Assembly: GCF_910596095.1 (NCBI RefSeq)
Contig: NC_056550.1
Location: 18,136,501-18,200,500 of the forward strand
Source of the DNA: Thunnus maccoyii
Taxonomy: Eukaryota > Chordata > Actinopteri > Scombriformes > Scombridae
Direction of reading: 5' to 3'
Length of the DNA: 64,000 nucleotides
Shown here: positions 1 to 21,757 of the stretch, in pieces
How the letters are laid out: every line of letters starts with the position of its first letter
Position numbering within the stretch: the stretch's first letter is position 1
Translations under genes and position numbers: made by a program
The notes under the pieces: model-generated
Database searches by the model: none
Seen by the model: the letters and a program-made list of their open reading frames with translations, nothing else
What the model was told of the DNA's origin: nothing

Positions 1-2143
1 AACATGCCTGTGGGACCACTCTCCATGAAACAGCCTACACCCAAACATCCCCTTATCACCGACAAAAATCATCACAAGTCAATCATAATAATAATAACAC
101 TTTACAGCAGATTAGCATAATGTTCCCATCATCTTTCTTAGATAAGAATCACATGCTGGAAATACAGACACTGTAAATGTCCAAGATATGTAAAGGGGCC
201 TAAGTTTCTCCTGTTGTATTTATGTAATGTTCAATGAAATGAATGAGTTACATGGCACTTTTAAACAAAAAAACAAACAAAAACAAACAAAAGACACATA
301 TTGATATGTATATCATGAATTACAGCTGATAATTGGTTGTTGAAAGTGAATTCATCAAGCAAGTTACATGTTAGGAGTCTTGGCAGGTCTTATGAGCAGC
401 TGAGGGTCTAAATTAAATGAGTGTAATTACACTTTTGACAGGACCAGTGATTAGTTCTTGTGCGTGAAAGACTGCAGCGTATACAATACTGTATATGGAT
501 TGGAGTACAATTTTGCTCTCAGGTTAGTGTGTATGTTTATGTAACCTGAGCCATAACTCAGGATATTGTGCTGGATAGGATTACAATTTAACTTGCCCAA
601 TGATTTCAAGAATGTAGACTGGAAAGATAAATTTGAAGTGAACCTCCACATAAAATATTATTACTACATAGTTTTTGGTAATGCAATGCATGACAGGTAC
701 AATGCGGACCAAAAATCACATTTTTTTTTTTAGCATTAAGACAACACTACAGGGTCATTTGAAGAGCCTTATACGGAAACAGGGTTGTAGAAGGGATTAC
801 TGCTTTAGCTTTCCCTTTTCTTTTATAATATAATCACCAATAAGCAGCGCAAACAGCAAATAACAACCAATGGATCTATATTGCCCAAAACTTAGGACAC
901 TGGGTACATAATGATGTGCTCCAAATGTAAATGTGAGTATGACTGTGTTACAATTAATTGTTGTAGTCACCTTCTGTAATAATTTCTTTCTCGAACATCT
1001 CAGATTAGATGTTGTTAGGTAGATATTTTGTACCTTCTTCTGTGATAATCAACAAATATTTAAACTGTAGCATGATATTTATGTGTCACAAAGTAGGTTT
1101 AAATAAATAGCCTCCAGACTAAAGTTGGATAGCAAGTCTTGCAGCAAGCATCAGGATCAATCTCACAATGTGGTGCAGAATAAAATAGGATTAGGGCGAT
1201 ACTTGTTTCATTTAGATGCCAGTGATCGGCTACAGCTTGTGACATTCTTTCATGGCAATATGTTTTAACTCTGATCACCGACTCATGGTATTTTTACAGT
1301 GATATTTTTGTGAATGTAACTTATTTGTGCGGTATTAGGTGAGTTTCTATCTAACTTTTATGTTCAGTGACTGCCAGGTGATGTGCTTTGAATGTAATGT
1401 TGCCGTATCTTCAATACAATCTGCGGTTTCATCTTTGAAGTATGCCTGCCTCGTTTGTCCTAAATACGATAAATGAAGATGCACTGATCACTTTCTCATC
1501 TGGTATAAACAGAGTGTATAACACTTGAAAGGAGAGAATCTTTTTCCCCTCTATTACCTCCTTCAAAGTTTTAATAGTTCAACCAGAAAATGTCTGTTCT
1601 GCTTGGTGGTCACAGGGCTCATAACTCAACATCCTCCCTCTGTCTCTCTCAGTTGTCCCGCTGATTAGAGGTGGACAGCCTCCTCCGTCTCCTTTCTTCC
1701 CAGACTCCCCATTTCTCAGTCACTGAGTAGTCAGGAGAGTTTGTGTGGGAGTGATACATTCCAGTTTAATATTTGACTCTGACTCAGAGCTGGAGAGGAT
1801 GGGAGGGACTGAGACGAGCAACAGAAAACAATAGAGGATGTCTACATCCGCATGATTAATACATGTCTGATGTCACTTTTAATGAAATGACTCAATAAAG
1901 ACCAGTACAAACTTCCTTGCTTACTGGCAAGTATTAATGTCATTTTCACATGAACACTTACACTTACATGAGAAAACAGTGATAAAAAAGAGCAATACAG
2001 CAATCAAATACTCTACACAACCTGTCTAACTCACAGTACTGTTGCATTCATCTACACCTCACTGTACATAACATTATAAACCAGCCCATCTGTGCTTCTG
2101 TGGAGACAGGTGTAATCTGAAGGTGATGGAAGATGGCTGAATG
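1..2143. other. Intergenic / UTR-like DNA, no firm gene
   Basis: AT-rich DNA without a convincing reading frame; the ORFs present are short and of unbiased composition. The one exon-like signal is a pyrimidine-rich acceptor ending near 1652, followed by a short open frame and an AATAAA near 1893 (see findings). The part just below 2144 should hold the 3' UTR of the minus-strand chchd5 gene. Confidence 0.5.
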
Positions 2144-3207
2144 CTACGATGGCTGAGGTACTGGATTTGTAGCTGTGAAAAGAAAAGGAAAATATTGTTA
2201 TGTTGACCATTAATGTAATACAATGCAAAGATAGTGCAGTATTGGTACCATTTTGCTGACATTATAACCAAATTAGGGCATTATTCGTGTGAAATTTCAC
2301 CGCTGCACATCTGAAATATTCCAGCATGCACAAACCATGCAATGTGATTAAAATACACCCCCGCTTCTTCAAGAGACAAGTGAGAAGACTTAATATTCTG
2401 CACACTGTGCACATTCCTATCTCTTGTGTTTTATTCACTTCCATTTTCAACTGGTTATACGTGACTTTGAATTGTGTAGAGCTAATTCCAGCAAGGACTT
2501 ACCCACTTCACTAAGGTCCACCGTCTCTGCACAGCCCAGAAAGCGAGCAACATGTGGTGAGCAGGAGGCAGGTTTGTCCTGGTTTTCTCTGAGACAGCGC
2601 TCAAACTCAACAAACTCCTTGGAACAGTCCTGTCTGATCTTCTGGATCACTGGGCTATCAAAACAAATGCAGGAGTTATATACAAATATGCTTTTTTGGT
2701 TTGCTTTGGCTGGCTTTTATTTTATTTTTTTTTACAATTATTTATCAATGTGGGTGAGAGGGTGTTCAGGGTCACATAGGAGTGCATGGAAGATGCACGC
2801 ATGCAAGCATGTTGCCGCCTTACTGTGATGATGTGCAATGTGCAACCTTCATCTTCAGTTCATGACACTGGTTCTGCCATGTTGATGGGTTGGAGGCCAC
2901 ACATGACCCATAGGCTTCCATTTCTTTATGGCAGTATTTGGTCGTGATATCCATAGCAGCCTGCCTGAAAGGTAACAGATGCAAGTATTGTCGTATATAT
3001 ATCAGTGATTACTGACAAGCCCCACAAACCATCGTCAACTTTACAAACTTAATATAGTGAGCAGCAAAAAAATAAACTGAATATAACTTAGTGGTTTTAT
3101 TGAGCATGCAGACATAATTCAAGTAGCAAATGTGTTTATTTGTAGCATATATCTACTTCACTGATTAGAGAATGTGTTTATATGTGCCGTATTTAAATTT
3201 CTTACAT
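2144..3207 (-). CDS. chchd5: CHCHD5, twin CX9C mitochondrial protein
   Basis: Spliced minus-strand gene of 107 codons plus stop. Exons in transcript order: 3207-3206 (only the AT of the start codon), 2964-2824, 2654-2503, 2172-2144 (TAG). Frame is kept across all GT-AG junctions. The product begins MQAAMDITTKYC and has four C-x9-C pairs (C12/C22, C34/C44, C58/C68, C79/C89), two CHCH domains as in human CHCHD5 (110 aa), ending PVPQPS. CHCHD5 belongs to the small cysteine-rich proteins imported by the MIA40 relay into the mitochondrial intermembrane space; its molecular role is poorly defined. The start choice rests on agreement with human MQAALEV and the donor AT^GTAAGA; the internal ATG four codons later is the alternative. 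It is divergent from atp13a1, whose ATG lies 587 bp away. Confidence 0.88.
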
Positions 3208-3794
3208 GTTGCTCTCTTAGGCTCGTCTCAAACGATGAAGCTGATCAATCAAGGTTATCAAACCAGTACTTCTACATGTGGTGCCATGTCTGTGCGGGAT
3301 CCACTGCCGTACACACCCTTTTAATATCCGATAGGATGGGAGTAAAACATTGTGAAACAGTCCTTTAATTTAATTGGTTCATGTTTGCGTCAATCACACA
3401 CTTTGGTCACGCCCCTACAATGACGATACATGTATTAAAGGGATAGCCACTTAATTGCATAATTACAGAATTGAAGAACAAATACAGTTTATATTTGGTT
3501 AATGAAACCTCCTTATACACGAGCCATGTGAAGTTTAACCAAAAAGAAACAATTAAAGTATGTGGGAAGATATGATATATTTTCCCAGTTAAGACGTGCT
3601 GTACTGAGAGAACATTACGTGTCTTTACGTGTTTACGTATGCGGAAGCCACGGTCAGAGAACGGACGATTCAGTAAACGGGCTGTGAAGGCTGGACCGAG
3701 AACCGCTCCGTGTGTTGAATCGTATTTTTACCGGCTATAGCACGACGGGGTGGTGGTGGGTGATAGAGGGGGGCAGAGGGGTTAGCAAGGTACG
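3208..3794. promoter_or_regulatory. Bidirectional promoter region chchd5 / atp13a1
   Basis: This is the short gap between the chchd5 start codon (-) and the atp13a1 start codon (+). TTACGT occurs three times, at 3615, 3625 and 3633, followed at once by an ETS-like CGGAAG at 3642. GC content rises towards 3650-3790, the presumed atp13a1 5' UTR. A head-to-head pair this close usually shares a promoter; the transcription starts themselves cannot be read from sequence. Confidence 0.5.
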
Positions 3795-13327
<9,533 letters not shown>

Positions 13328-14050
13328 ACTCAGTGCCAACAGCGACTGCATCCCTTATCAACCAAACTGTAAAGGGAGAGAAGACTTTGGAGGAAGAAGA
13401 GAATTAAAGCTGTTGTGACAAGCACAAGACAGCTGAGGCAGTCATGGCGTGCAGTACTGTACACTCCGTGTATCCCTTCCCTCATCTTACTCTGCCCCTT
13501 CCTACTCATCTCTGTTTCTGTATTTTCATCAGCTCTGTGTTTCAATTCTCTTTCTGTTATCTTCATAAGTTCTTCCTTTTTTCTACATCCCTATACCTTT
13601 TTTTTTTTTTACCTCCCCCCCACCCCCCACAGTGCTGCTACACAAGGCCATGAAGACAGCAGTATTGAGTGGAGTGCAAGACTGTGTGCCAGCCAGAGTG
13701 AAACATACAGGCACACAAAAGGGGCATTCTCCAAGAGAATTGCAAAGTGTTTTTGGTTTTTTTGATTCCTCTCCTTGATTTTGTAAAAAGTGAAAAAAAA
13801 AACATCTCTAACAGACTTATAAAAAGACTTACAGATAAAAATTATGAAGTCTGTCAAGTGTTTTGTCAACTTACAAGTACTGATGTGTCTGCACTTGGAA
13901 AGGCTGAGCATGTCCAGCTGGTCATGAATTATCATGTTTACAGAAGTAGGTAAGTAAGGAATGATGAGGTAAAATGTAGAAGAAATGTATTGAATGAAAC
14001 CTTTCATCTCATCGGGTGCACGACACAGGTCAAAATGAAACATGCCATCT
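13328..14050 (+). other. Probable atp13a1 3' UTR and flank
   Basis: DNA after the atp13a1 stop has no further coding exon. ATTAAA at 13403 is a possible polyadenylation signal. A pyrimidine-rich tract at 13560-13620 ends in a C run. The remainder is AT-rich. Confidence 0.4.
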
Positions 14051-15281
14051 CATTTCATTTATTTTTACAGGGACAGTGCACACTGGCCAGATTAACCATT
14101 GAAACAACAATAAAACAAACGTAAAATCAGAGCAGTATAAAGCAGGCAAAACATAAATCAGCTGAACAGAGGATAAAATACTAAATGGAAAGAGGCAGGA
14201 GGTATGCAAAGTAGGACATTTACAACGCAAGCCATTAATACAAAACACAAAATGTTAAAACAACATATAATCACATAATCATTAAGCATCATTTGGAAAA
14301 GAAAATGATGCTTATCAATTTTATATTTACTTATCAGTTGATCTTCACTACCGAACATGTTGATCTTAAGAGGTCATCCATAGATAACTGATTGCTTATT
14401 ATATCTGATATGAGCTTACATAAACATTTGTTGAACAAACCAGAGCAGCTTAAACAAATTGCATTTCCCACGTCATTATTGGTCCCAAGTGATTTACACT
14501 CATTTCGGGGTAAGTATGAATAAAAGGAAAAATCAACTAGTGTACTGAGTATTTAAGAACTATGGAGCTGTTAAAGGGCCTTTACAAACTAAAATGTAAA
14601 TTCTGTCTTCCTCTCAGTGATTTAACTCCCAGGTTGTCACTAGACTCATAGTAAGCTGTTGAACACAACCTAGAGTTTAAAAAGAGTAAAGCAAATATTC
14701 ATGGTGATTAGAACCATAAAATACATCCAGTCAAGAATATACAAGAACCTGTTAAGTCACATAAATTTCCAGAGAAATTGTCTCCAGCCTCTCATCAAGT
14801 TGGGACCACCATTTTGTACTTACAGAGGCTGACATAGAAACAAAAATGTAGTACTTGGTAATTTTCTCATCGCTCAAAGGTTATACAGTAATTCATTTGA
14901 TTGGATCCCCTGAAACCTGTATTTCTAAGAGGCAATTGTAAAAATGTATTTATTTATCAGGGGCATTTTTTCCCTTACTATAAACTATGCAATTTCCATT
15001 GCCTCTCTTTTATAAAGCTGTTACGTTGGAGATCATGAGCGAGGGGATGCGTAAAAGGTAAACCCAGAAACTTAAACGATAAACACAAGAAATGAGAAAA
15101 TAAGGTATTGTCATAGGTGTGTATGGTTTGCTGAAAAGCTCGGGTAAGTGTGTAAGCTACGTTTGGTAAGATTCATGATTTCACTAGTAGTAGGGGTCTG
15201 AGGGAAGAAGGGATCCTTTGGATACTGAGGTATAAAATGAGTTGTACTCAATTGTGCTTTTGTCAGATAAAACTGTCATAT

Positions 15282-15327
<46 letters not shown>

Positions 15328-15600
15328 CACAAAAAGCCAGCAGTTGGGAAATGCCATGAAGGGGATCAAAGCTGTTGAGCACAAGCTCTAGATTTCTGGA
15401 GGCCAAGGCATTAGCGCAATCTTCAGCTAGATATCAGAAATCCAAATAACGTTAACAAAGAGGATCAGGGCCAAAGGTGCCCCTTTGAACTTGTAGGTCA
15501 GCACTTGCTCTTAACTTGATCCAGGGGGATCAGAACCAGAGGATTGGATTCCCCAACCACTAAAGGCCACCTCTTTACAGAAACATGTTATTACAGCTCA
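14050..15600 (-). mobile_element. Decayed LINE-like tract
   Basis: On the minus strand the tract ends with GTGCACTGTCCCTG, an AATAAATG and a short GAAATGA-type tail, the appearance of a non-LTR retroposon 3' end. Farther upstream on the same strand, about 15330-15430, a short frame around LELVLNSFDPLHGISQLL resembles the endonuclease part of fish LINEs. No long ORF remains. A perfect 12-bp stem (TAAGCATCATTT, 14283-14294 and 14303-14314, 8-nt loop) sits near the 3' end. Clade and 5' limit are uncertain; it may be more than one insertion. Confidence 0.4.
15286..15326. repeat. (TA)n microsatellite
   Basis: Pure TA dinucleotide run within the LINE-like tract. Confidence 0.95.
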
Positions 15601-17020
15601 TTCGATTGAGTCTCTTAAGTATATAAATGAATTCCTTGGTGTCATACTGTTTTACAACTTATAAAACATTAAAGTTAAACTCAAGGAAGGGTTTTTTTCT
15701 TAGATTGTTAAACTGCCTATAGACTGGACTGGTGCACATGCATTAAAAAAGGTAATTTGGCCTACGAAGCAAAACTATGAATCATGCAGCTCCATTGGGT
15801 GGCTGCCACAGAATCTAATGAGGTTTTTTTTCCCTGTGTTATCTGTGAAAAATAGGTATTATTGCACTGGAAATTAAAACTGGAACATCTTATCACAAAG
15901 GTAAAACAATTTCGTAGGCATTCAACAACCATGAGCTTTGACAGCATATCATCAGCTAATATCCTGTTGCTCTTGGACACTAACAAAATATTTACACTTT
16001 GGTCAAAATGATAATGTTAACATTTTTTATCCAGAGGGGTGATAGAAAAAGAACAACAATAACCACAAACATGGATCAAGAGAAACCCATTGACATACAG
16101 ATGGAGGCCCTCCAGAAAAAATATTTGGCCCCCCGATGAAAGCTAAAGTTTGGATTTCCATAGTTTACATTACAACTTTTACATATTTTTTTCACAAGTC
16201 TGTAGATGTAATGTAGATAACAAGATAAACACAAGGCTCCTGTAAATCCCAATAAATATAACCTTGTTACATCTAATAGGCTACTTCCCCCACATGAGGA
16301 GAGGTATTAAAACCATGACTGTGCCATGCTATATGAACAGAGAATGGTGCTGAAATTAAATCTAATAAACCTACAGAAATTACATTTTAATGTGAATTCA
16401 TAACACGGTTTTAATTCCACAACTTTAGCCTATGCAACACTAACAAATTTGTTCTTCACAAATAAAAATAGGTGGAAGTTGAGCATAAATGGTGTGTTGA
16501 TACCATTTTCTTCCTAAGGCAACAGCAGTAGTACTTTCAAACAACTATAAATGAAGCAGGCCACTGTTTATCATGCACAGATAACCAATAAAGTATGTCA
16601 CTAGTCTCAAAGTGCAATACAGAACATATATTTGTGAATGAACCATTTTTAAGAGTTTAAAATATTAGAATAACTCTGTTAACCCTCAGTTACTAATGGG
16701 AAAAAATGACATCTGCCCTCTGAAACGATCCTAAACAGTGATATAAATCAAACTTATTCTTAAATTAATTTAAAGAAATAAACCAAACATACTGTACGGG
16801 CTCAAAATGAAAAGTCCTGAAAAACTGGCTCATGGCTGAACCTAACTGCTGACCCCCTGCTGTTGTATTCCTGCTTTTGTGTAACAATTCAATTAAAAGG
16901 GGCTTTATTGGCATGGGAAACAGACGTTTACATTACGAAACAAGTGTGAAATAAAAACAAAAAAATGTACATAAAGAGAAGAATTGTGATTTTGGATAAG
17001 TAAATACAACTTAAATTACC
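15601..17020. other. Intergenic AT-rich DNA
   Basis: No exon with plausible splice sites, no tRNA-like fold and no clear repeat ends were recognised here. Confidence 0.5.
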
Positions 17021-17025
17021 ATCAC

Positions 17026-17048
17026 ACTACATTTCCCATAGTGCATTG
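17026..17048 (+). promoter_or_regulatory. ZNF143-type site in the dsn1 promoter
   Basis: ACTACATTTCCCATAGTGCA resembles the SBS2 form of the ZNF143/THAP11 motif (ACTACA followed by TTCCCA and a TGC). It lies 60-80 bp upstream of the dsn1 ATG, the usual position in promoters of housekeeping and cell-cycle genes. A GC-rich GGGCGCGC follows at about 17075. Confidence 0.6.
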
Positions 17049-17107
17049 CTCCGTAAAGGGGTTTGGCTTGTTGGGCGCGCTGTGAAGAAAACTATTTGAA
17101 AGAAAAA

Positions 17108-20100
17108 ATGGCGGAAAAACATCCACAGATTGGACAAAAGGGGTTTGTATCTTTTATTCAAAAGTTGCGACAAGCGAGTGAATAATGTTGAGAAAATACG
17201 GGAAAGCGTTTTCAGCTAAATTGTTATTTTTTTGTCTGAGTTTCGCCTAAAGCAAATTACGTCTGTGGTCTGCTCTGTGCTTAATGACATAACGTTAACG
17301 TTAAATGTTGTCAGCGAACAATAACGAAAATGTTTGAACATCTTTCACTTATTCTGTGTGTCTAACGTTAAGTTAGGATGTAGCTAAACTCACAAAATTG
17401 TCTTGCAGTTGCGGAAATGTGGTCGTTGCTGATACTCAGAATGAGGTAAGACATTTTTACTGACATTAGCTGGATAACAACACCTTAGCTAATCCTACAT
17501 TCATGAGCTAACGCTTGCTAATCATGCAAAAGAGTCACTGCTAATTCGCTCTTTGTTCAATCTGTGTGCACCTAGGTCAACTCAGTGACACCCAAAAGGT
17601 GTTCATCCACAAGCCCCGAGTCAGCCCCTCCACACAAATCTCCCCGTACCGACGTCCAGTCACCCACCAAACAGACACCAGATGCAGGAGAGGGACATCC
17701 AGACACAGATAAACAAGAAATGCACACAGAAAACACGGAGGGACATACAAGTCCATCTGGCAGCCCCACTGCACGGAGAAAATCCTGGAGGAGAGCCACC
17801 CTAACCCGACGCTCTCTACCTGCCCTTCCCAACCCATATCAGAGTGAGTTGTGTGGCTTTCTTTCCTCTTTGTAGTCCATAAAGAATGGTAAGTGTGCGT
17901 GTGTTTTCAGCAGTATAAACATCTATTTGTGTGTTTCTTTTGCAGTTTTGTGCAGGAGCATAAGTACATCCTTATCACAGCAAGAGAGGCTGGAAAAATT
18001 GATGGAGGCTTCAATGAGGGTGAGTTCAAAAAGGTTATATGTAATAGTATTAACTTCATCGGGATAAACTTAACTGAAAATGTGGAAAAAATAAAGAAGC
18101 AGGCGCCTTATAGGTTGCTTTTATCTAACTGGTATTGACTGTGATGAATTTCTTTTTTCACTCTACCGAATTTCATTGGAAAGGGAATTGAATAATTAAT
18201 AAGTTAGTGCTTAACAAAACATAATGCTTTAGCCATAATGAGTGTAAGGGTCTTGTTACAGTAGTCTATAGGGCCACATACAGTTAATTGACTTTGGTCA
18301 TAACTTAAATTTCTAATTTATCTCTGTTTAATTGCCTCTGCTTTGTCTCTAGCTGGCAATAGAAAGAACTCAAAATTTGCTCCAGTCAGTACCGAATTCC
18401 TCACCGGAGTCTTTTCAAAAACAAGGTTGGTGCTTGCTCTGCTTAATTTTGTACATGTTTCATGAAGCTTTTTACTTCAACTTAATGTCTGTTATAGAAA
18501 TATTTATTATAATAAATAATATTTATTTCTGTGTCTTCCTCGGTGTAGTTGAGCACATGCAGAAGGAGTGGGGTTGTCTGGCCAAAAGCATTCAGATTGA
18601 ACCACATCAACTTCCTGCAAGTGCAGCAAGGTATTGCAGCTGTTTTATTTATTTTGTACTCTGTCTGGCTTTTTACTGATTGTTTTTTGTTATTTTAAAT
18701 TCGTATTTTATACTGCTTTTCTAACTATGTTATTTGATGTCAGATCTAGTGATCCTGCAGCGCAGAAAGCCCTGGAAAAAATCCAGAAAGCCACCAACAG
18801 GTATGTTAGTCTTAATATAAGTATAGTTTTTCTTTTCAATGATTAGTTACCAGGCACAAATCATATATAAAACAAATATGGTGCTACCCATCATACAAGG
18901 TTCCTTTTTTACTCATCTGTGTTGTGTTTTAGGCTTCAGGCTGAATGTGAATCTTGGGAAGCACTGTTGAACAAACACCGGAGTAAGGCAGAGGAGTTGG
19001 AAAGGTGAAAATGTATTCTGTCATTTAGGAATACTGAGTGTGTCAATATTGTCCTCTCAAATTTGTGCCAATAATGTGTTTATGTGTATTTATCACAGGA
19101 AAGTGGAGAAGGGCCAAAAGAGAGGTGTATCATTAGACTGTACATCTGTGGCCCAGTCCTCACAGTACCAGTTCATACAGAGCAAACCTGACTACCACGG
19201 TCTCCTCAGTAGACAACAACCCATGCTTCACACTATGGAAATGATTGTACGTTTGAAATTACGTTTTTATATCACTACTAAAAAAAAAAAAAACATAAAT
19301 GTTCTGATATACCATCTGTATGGTAAAACATTAAAGCTAGCACAAAAAACAATGGAAGAAGAACTATTTGGCTGTGAGATTGATGAGACACAGATCTGAT
19401 ACTGATTCATGGGAAGGTTAAATACTGTCCACCAGAAAGAGAATGAAGTGCTTTGAATTATTTGGGAATTCTTTCCCTTTCTTGCAGACAGTACCAAAGC
19501 TGGAATGTTTGAGAAAGTTCAGAAATGTTAATTAGCTTTTGGCTCTCCTGGTTGACAATGCTAATATAGTAAATAATAATTCACATTCAATCTATCTGAT
19601 CAAACAATTACAATTCACTTTCCTTTAAAGGTGAATACTAACAAAGTTGATGTGAGATAACATAACTAGCACAACACTCATACTCCTCCACCCTATTTGC
19701 CATAGTTTGAGTGCAACAACATGTTCACCGCTTTAAAGGTATACTATGCAGGATTTTTCTAAAAAACTCATACAAAAGTAATCCCTCTCAATCATCACTT
19801 CTCGTTCTCTTTATTCACTCTGTAGCTTGCTCGACCACCACCGCTCTCCCTCGCTCACTAGTTGAACCGGGGAGGAGGGGACAACTTTGAATGCTGTGTA
19901 TTTACAAACACCAATCAACAAATCCTGCATAGTATATCTTTAAAGGTCCTTAAAACCTATTTATAAGCTTCTTCCTATGATGATAATGTCAACAAGAACA
20001 CAATTTTATGCCCAAGGTTGGAACAGTTATGTTTTTGTCCTTGGTGCGGCTCTGCTGAAAAAAGGTGCATCAATCAGAGTTTAGCAACATTTGGATCAAA

Positions 20101-20688
20101 ATGTGATGACAGTTATAGAGGGGTTTGTTTATGTTGCTGGTACTGACAATCAAATCTGATCAAACTACACAGTAGAGAAGCGGAGTAGCTGTGTTTTTCA
20201 GTGTTGAGCTTTTGCTATACAAGTAAGAATAAATTTCCTAACTTTAACTTGTCGATTATTTTGTCAGAAATATTTAATGCTACTGAAAAAAGTTTTTAAA
20301 TCAAGTTTCAGGGGCTTTAAATACACAGACTACTTCTCAAACATGAATGCATCTGACCTTTTTAGAAAACACTGGACATCTGCTTGATCTGGATTTTCCT
20401 TTTTATCTGTAGATGGACATTCAATGTAAGATGGTCAGAGAACTTCTGTCTATCAAGGAGCAGTCACAGTTATTGGTGAAAAAGACAAGTGGCCGATTGG
20501 GTAATGATTTTATTTTTTTCTTTAATCCTTTGTATGAAATTATTTTGGTACTCTAACCAATGATCTGGCAGTTTAAAATGAAATTTTGTCACTTTTTCCT
20601 ACCAGCTGCAGAGGCAGGTTTCCAGGCCCTTTCACCGGACCTCATCAGGAACCTGATGGCAGCACCTTTATCATCTGCAACTACATAG
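17108..20688 (+). CDS. dsn1: DSN1, MIS12 kinetochore complex subunit
   Basis: Eleven exons give 338 aa (human 356): 17108-17142, 17409-17445, 17576-17843, 17946-18019, 18353-18425, 18549-18630, 18744-18800, 18933-19004, 19099-19246, 20413-20500, 20606-20688 (TAG). All joins are GT-AG and in frame. The N-terminus is low-complexity and Ser/Pro-rich. The basic box RRKSWRRATLTRRSLP (near residue 90) matches the DSN1 segment phosphorylated by Aurora B to relieve autoinhibition of CENP-C binding. LCRSIS, a coiled-coil-rich middle and SKPDYHGLL follow as in DSN1. DSN1 joins MIS12, PMF1 and NSL1 to link the inner centromere to NDC80. The start MAEKHPQIG in AAAAAAATGG context directly follows the promoter. 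Intron 9 carries a MITE. Confidence 0.92.
19731..19947 (-). mobile_element. MITE, internally deleted copy (ATACTATGCAGGATTT family)
   Basis: Both ends carry ATACTATGCAGGATTT or its complement, flanked by CTTTAAAG on each side. Read in reverse it matches the two outer parts of the 6303-7009 element and lacks about 490 bp of its middle. It lies in dsn1 intron 9. Non-coding. Confidence 0.85.
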
Positions 20689-20943
20689 TCATTCTGGCTG
20701 GAGGCAAGCACGAGCAACCAACCCTCTATTGGACCATGTTTTTTTTTTATGACTTGTATATGAAGCTCATATATCTGTACCTTTTGGTAATTTCTCTGAT
20801 TTGAGATAATTCCTTTTCTCTGTCTTTGTTGACGTCTTTTATAATATAATTAAGCTCTAATGTTATGCTTTCCATGTCAGAACACTTTGAGTTGCAGCAG
20901 CAGGACTCACGATAGAGCCAGTTGAGGTAATTCATGTGTTTAA

Positions 20944-20957
20944 CCAGCAGGCGGCAG
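20944..20957 (+). promoter_or_regulatory. CTCF-like motif
   Basis: CCAGCAGGCGGCAG matches the CTCF core CCASYAGRKGGC at 11 of 12 positions, forward orientation, between dsn1 and pbx4. Confidence 0.35.
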
Positions 20958-21696
20958 TGGCTGGCTATATAAAATTGTGTCAAGCTTGGTGAATGGCTGG
21001 AGTGGATTCATCTGTTATGCCTTAATTAAAAGCATTCTCACCTGTATAACCTGAAACTGTCAAGAGAAACATTAGAAACATTCGTTAACTGCCAACATCT
21101 TGCAAAACAAGGGCACTGGTCATTCCTCACTTAAAAAAAAAAAAAAAAAATCCCTCTTGGAAACTAATAATCTGTCCAAATTGATCTGTTGTCTTTAAAT
21201 ATTCAAATATATTGACAGTTTGAAACCAAAATAGTTTTTTTAAATAAAAATAGATTGTTTAAAATGTGATGTTATGAGATATATTTGAAATTCCATCTTT
21301 GAGTTTGATTAGTATTGTTTTATAAATGTCCTCAAAAACGATTAAAACCCTTTAAACATACTAGGTGTCATTTAAAACAAACCAAAAGTAACAATATAGT
21401 TTCACAGAAATTGCCACTTGTCATTTCAAATGAACTTATACAACAGGAAATCACTAAATGTAAAGATTATTAAAATACATGCAAACTATAAAGCAGTTTG
21501 ACTACAGAAGGATCCCGCTCTTTAGTTTGCATGTACTCTTTAGTTTATGTACATTCCTTTTCCGTGCTCATCCTCAGTCACGTTCATGCTCTTTTTGGTG
21601 CTGCATCTATTTCACTTCATCAGTGTCCCCTGACCATTCAGGAGGAGGCCCCTCCCCCACAGTGACTCACCCCCATCTCTTGCATTTGGCTGGGTC

Positions 21697-21757
21697 ACTG
21701 ATGCAGAACGAAGCTTTGACATTGTACCAGTCAGTCAAAGCTTTGTTCGCTATCACT
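21697..21757. ncRNA. Pre-miRNA-like hairpin, uncertain
   Basis: GAACGAAGCTTTGAC (21706-21720) pairs with GTCAAAGCTTTGTTC (21734-21748) over 15 positions with a single G.U wobble, around a 13-nt loop. The stem continues outward for about 6-7 pairs after single-base bulges. Length and shape suit a microRNA precursor, but no known miRNA family was recognised and a small inverted repeat of other origin is possible. Confidence 0.3.

Noticed and set aside
13609-14043. 144-codon minus-strand ORF after the atp13a1 stop
   Set aside because: It covers the atp13a1 3' flank and low-complexity tracts, with no acceptor/donor pattern or known domain.
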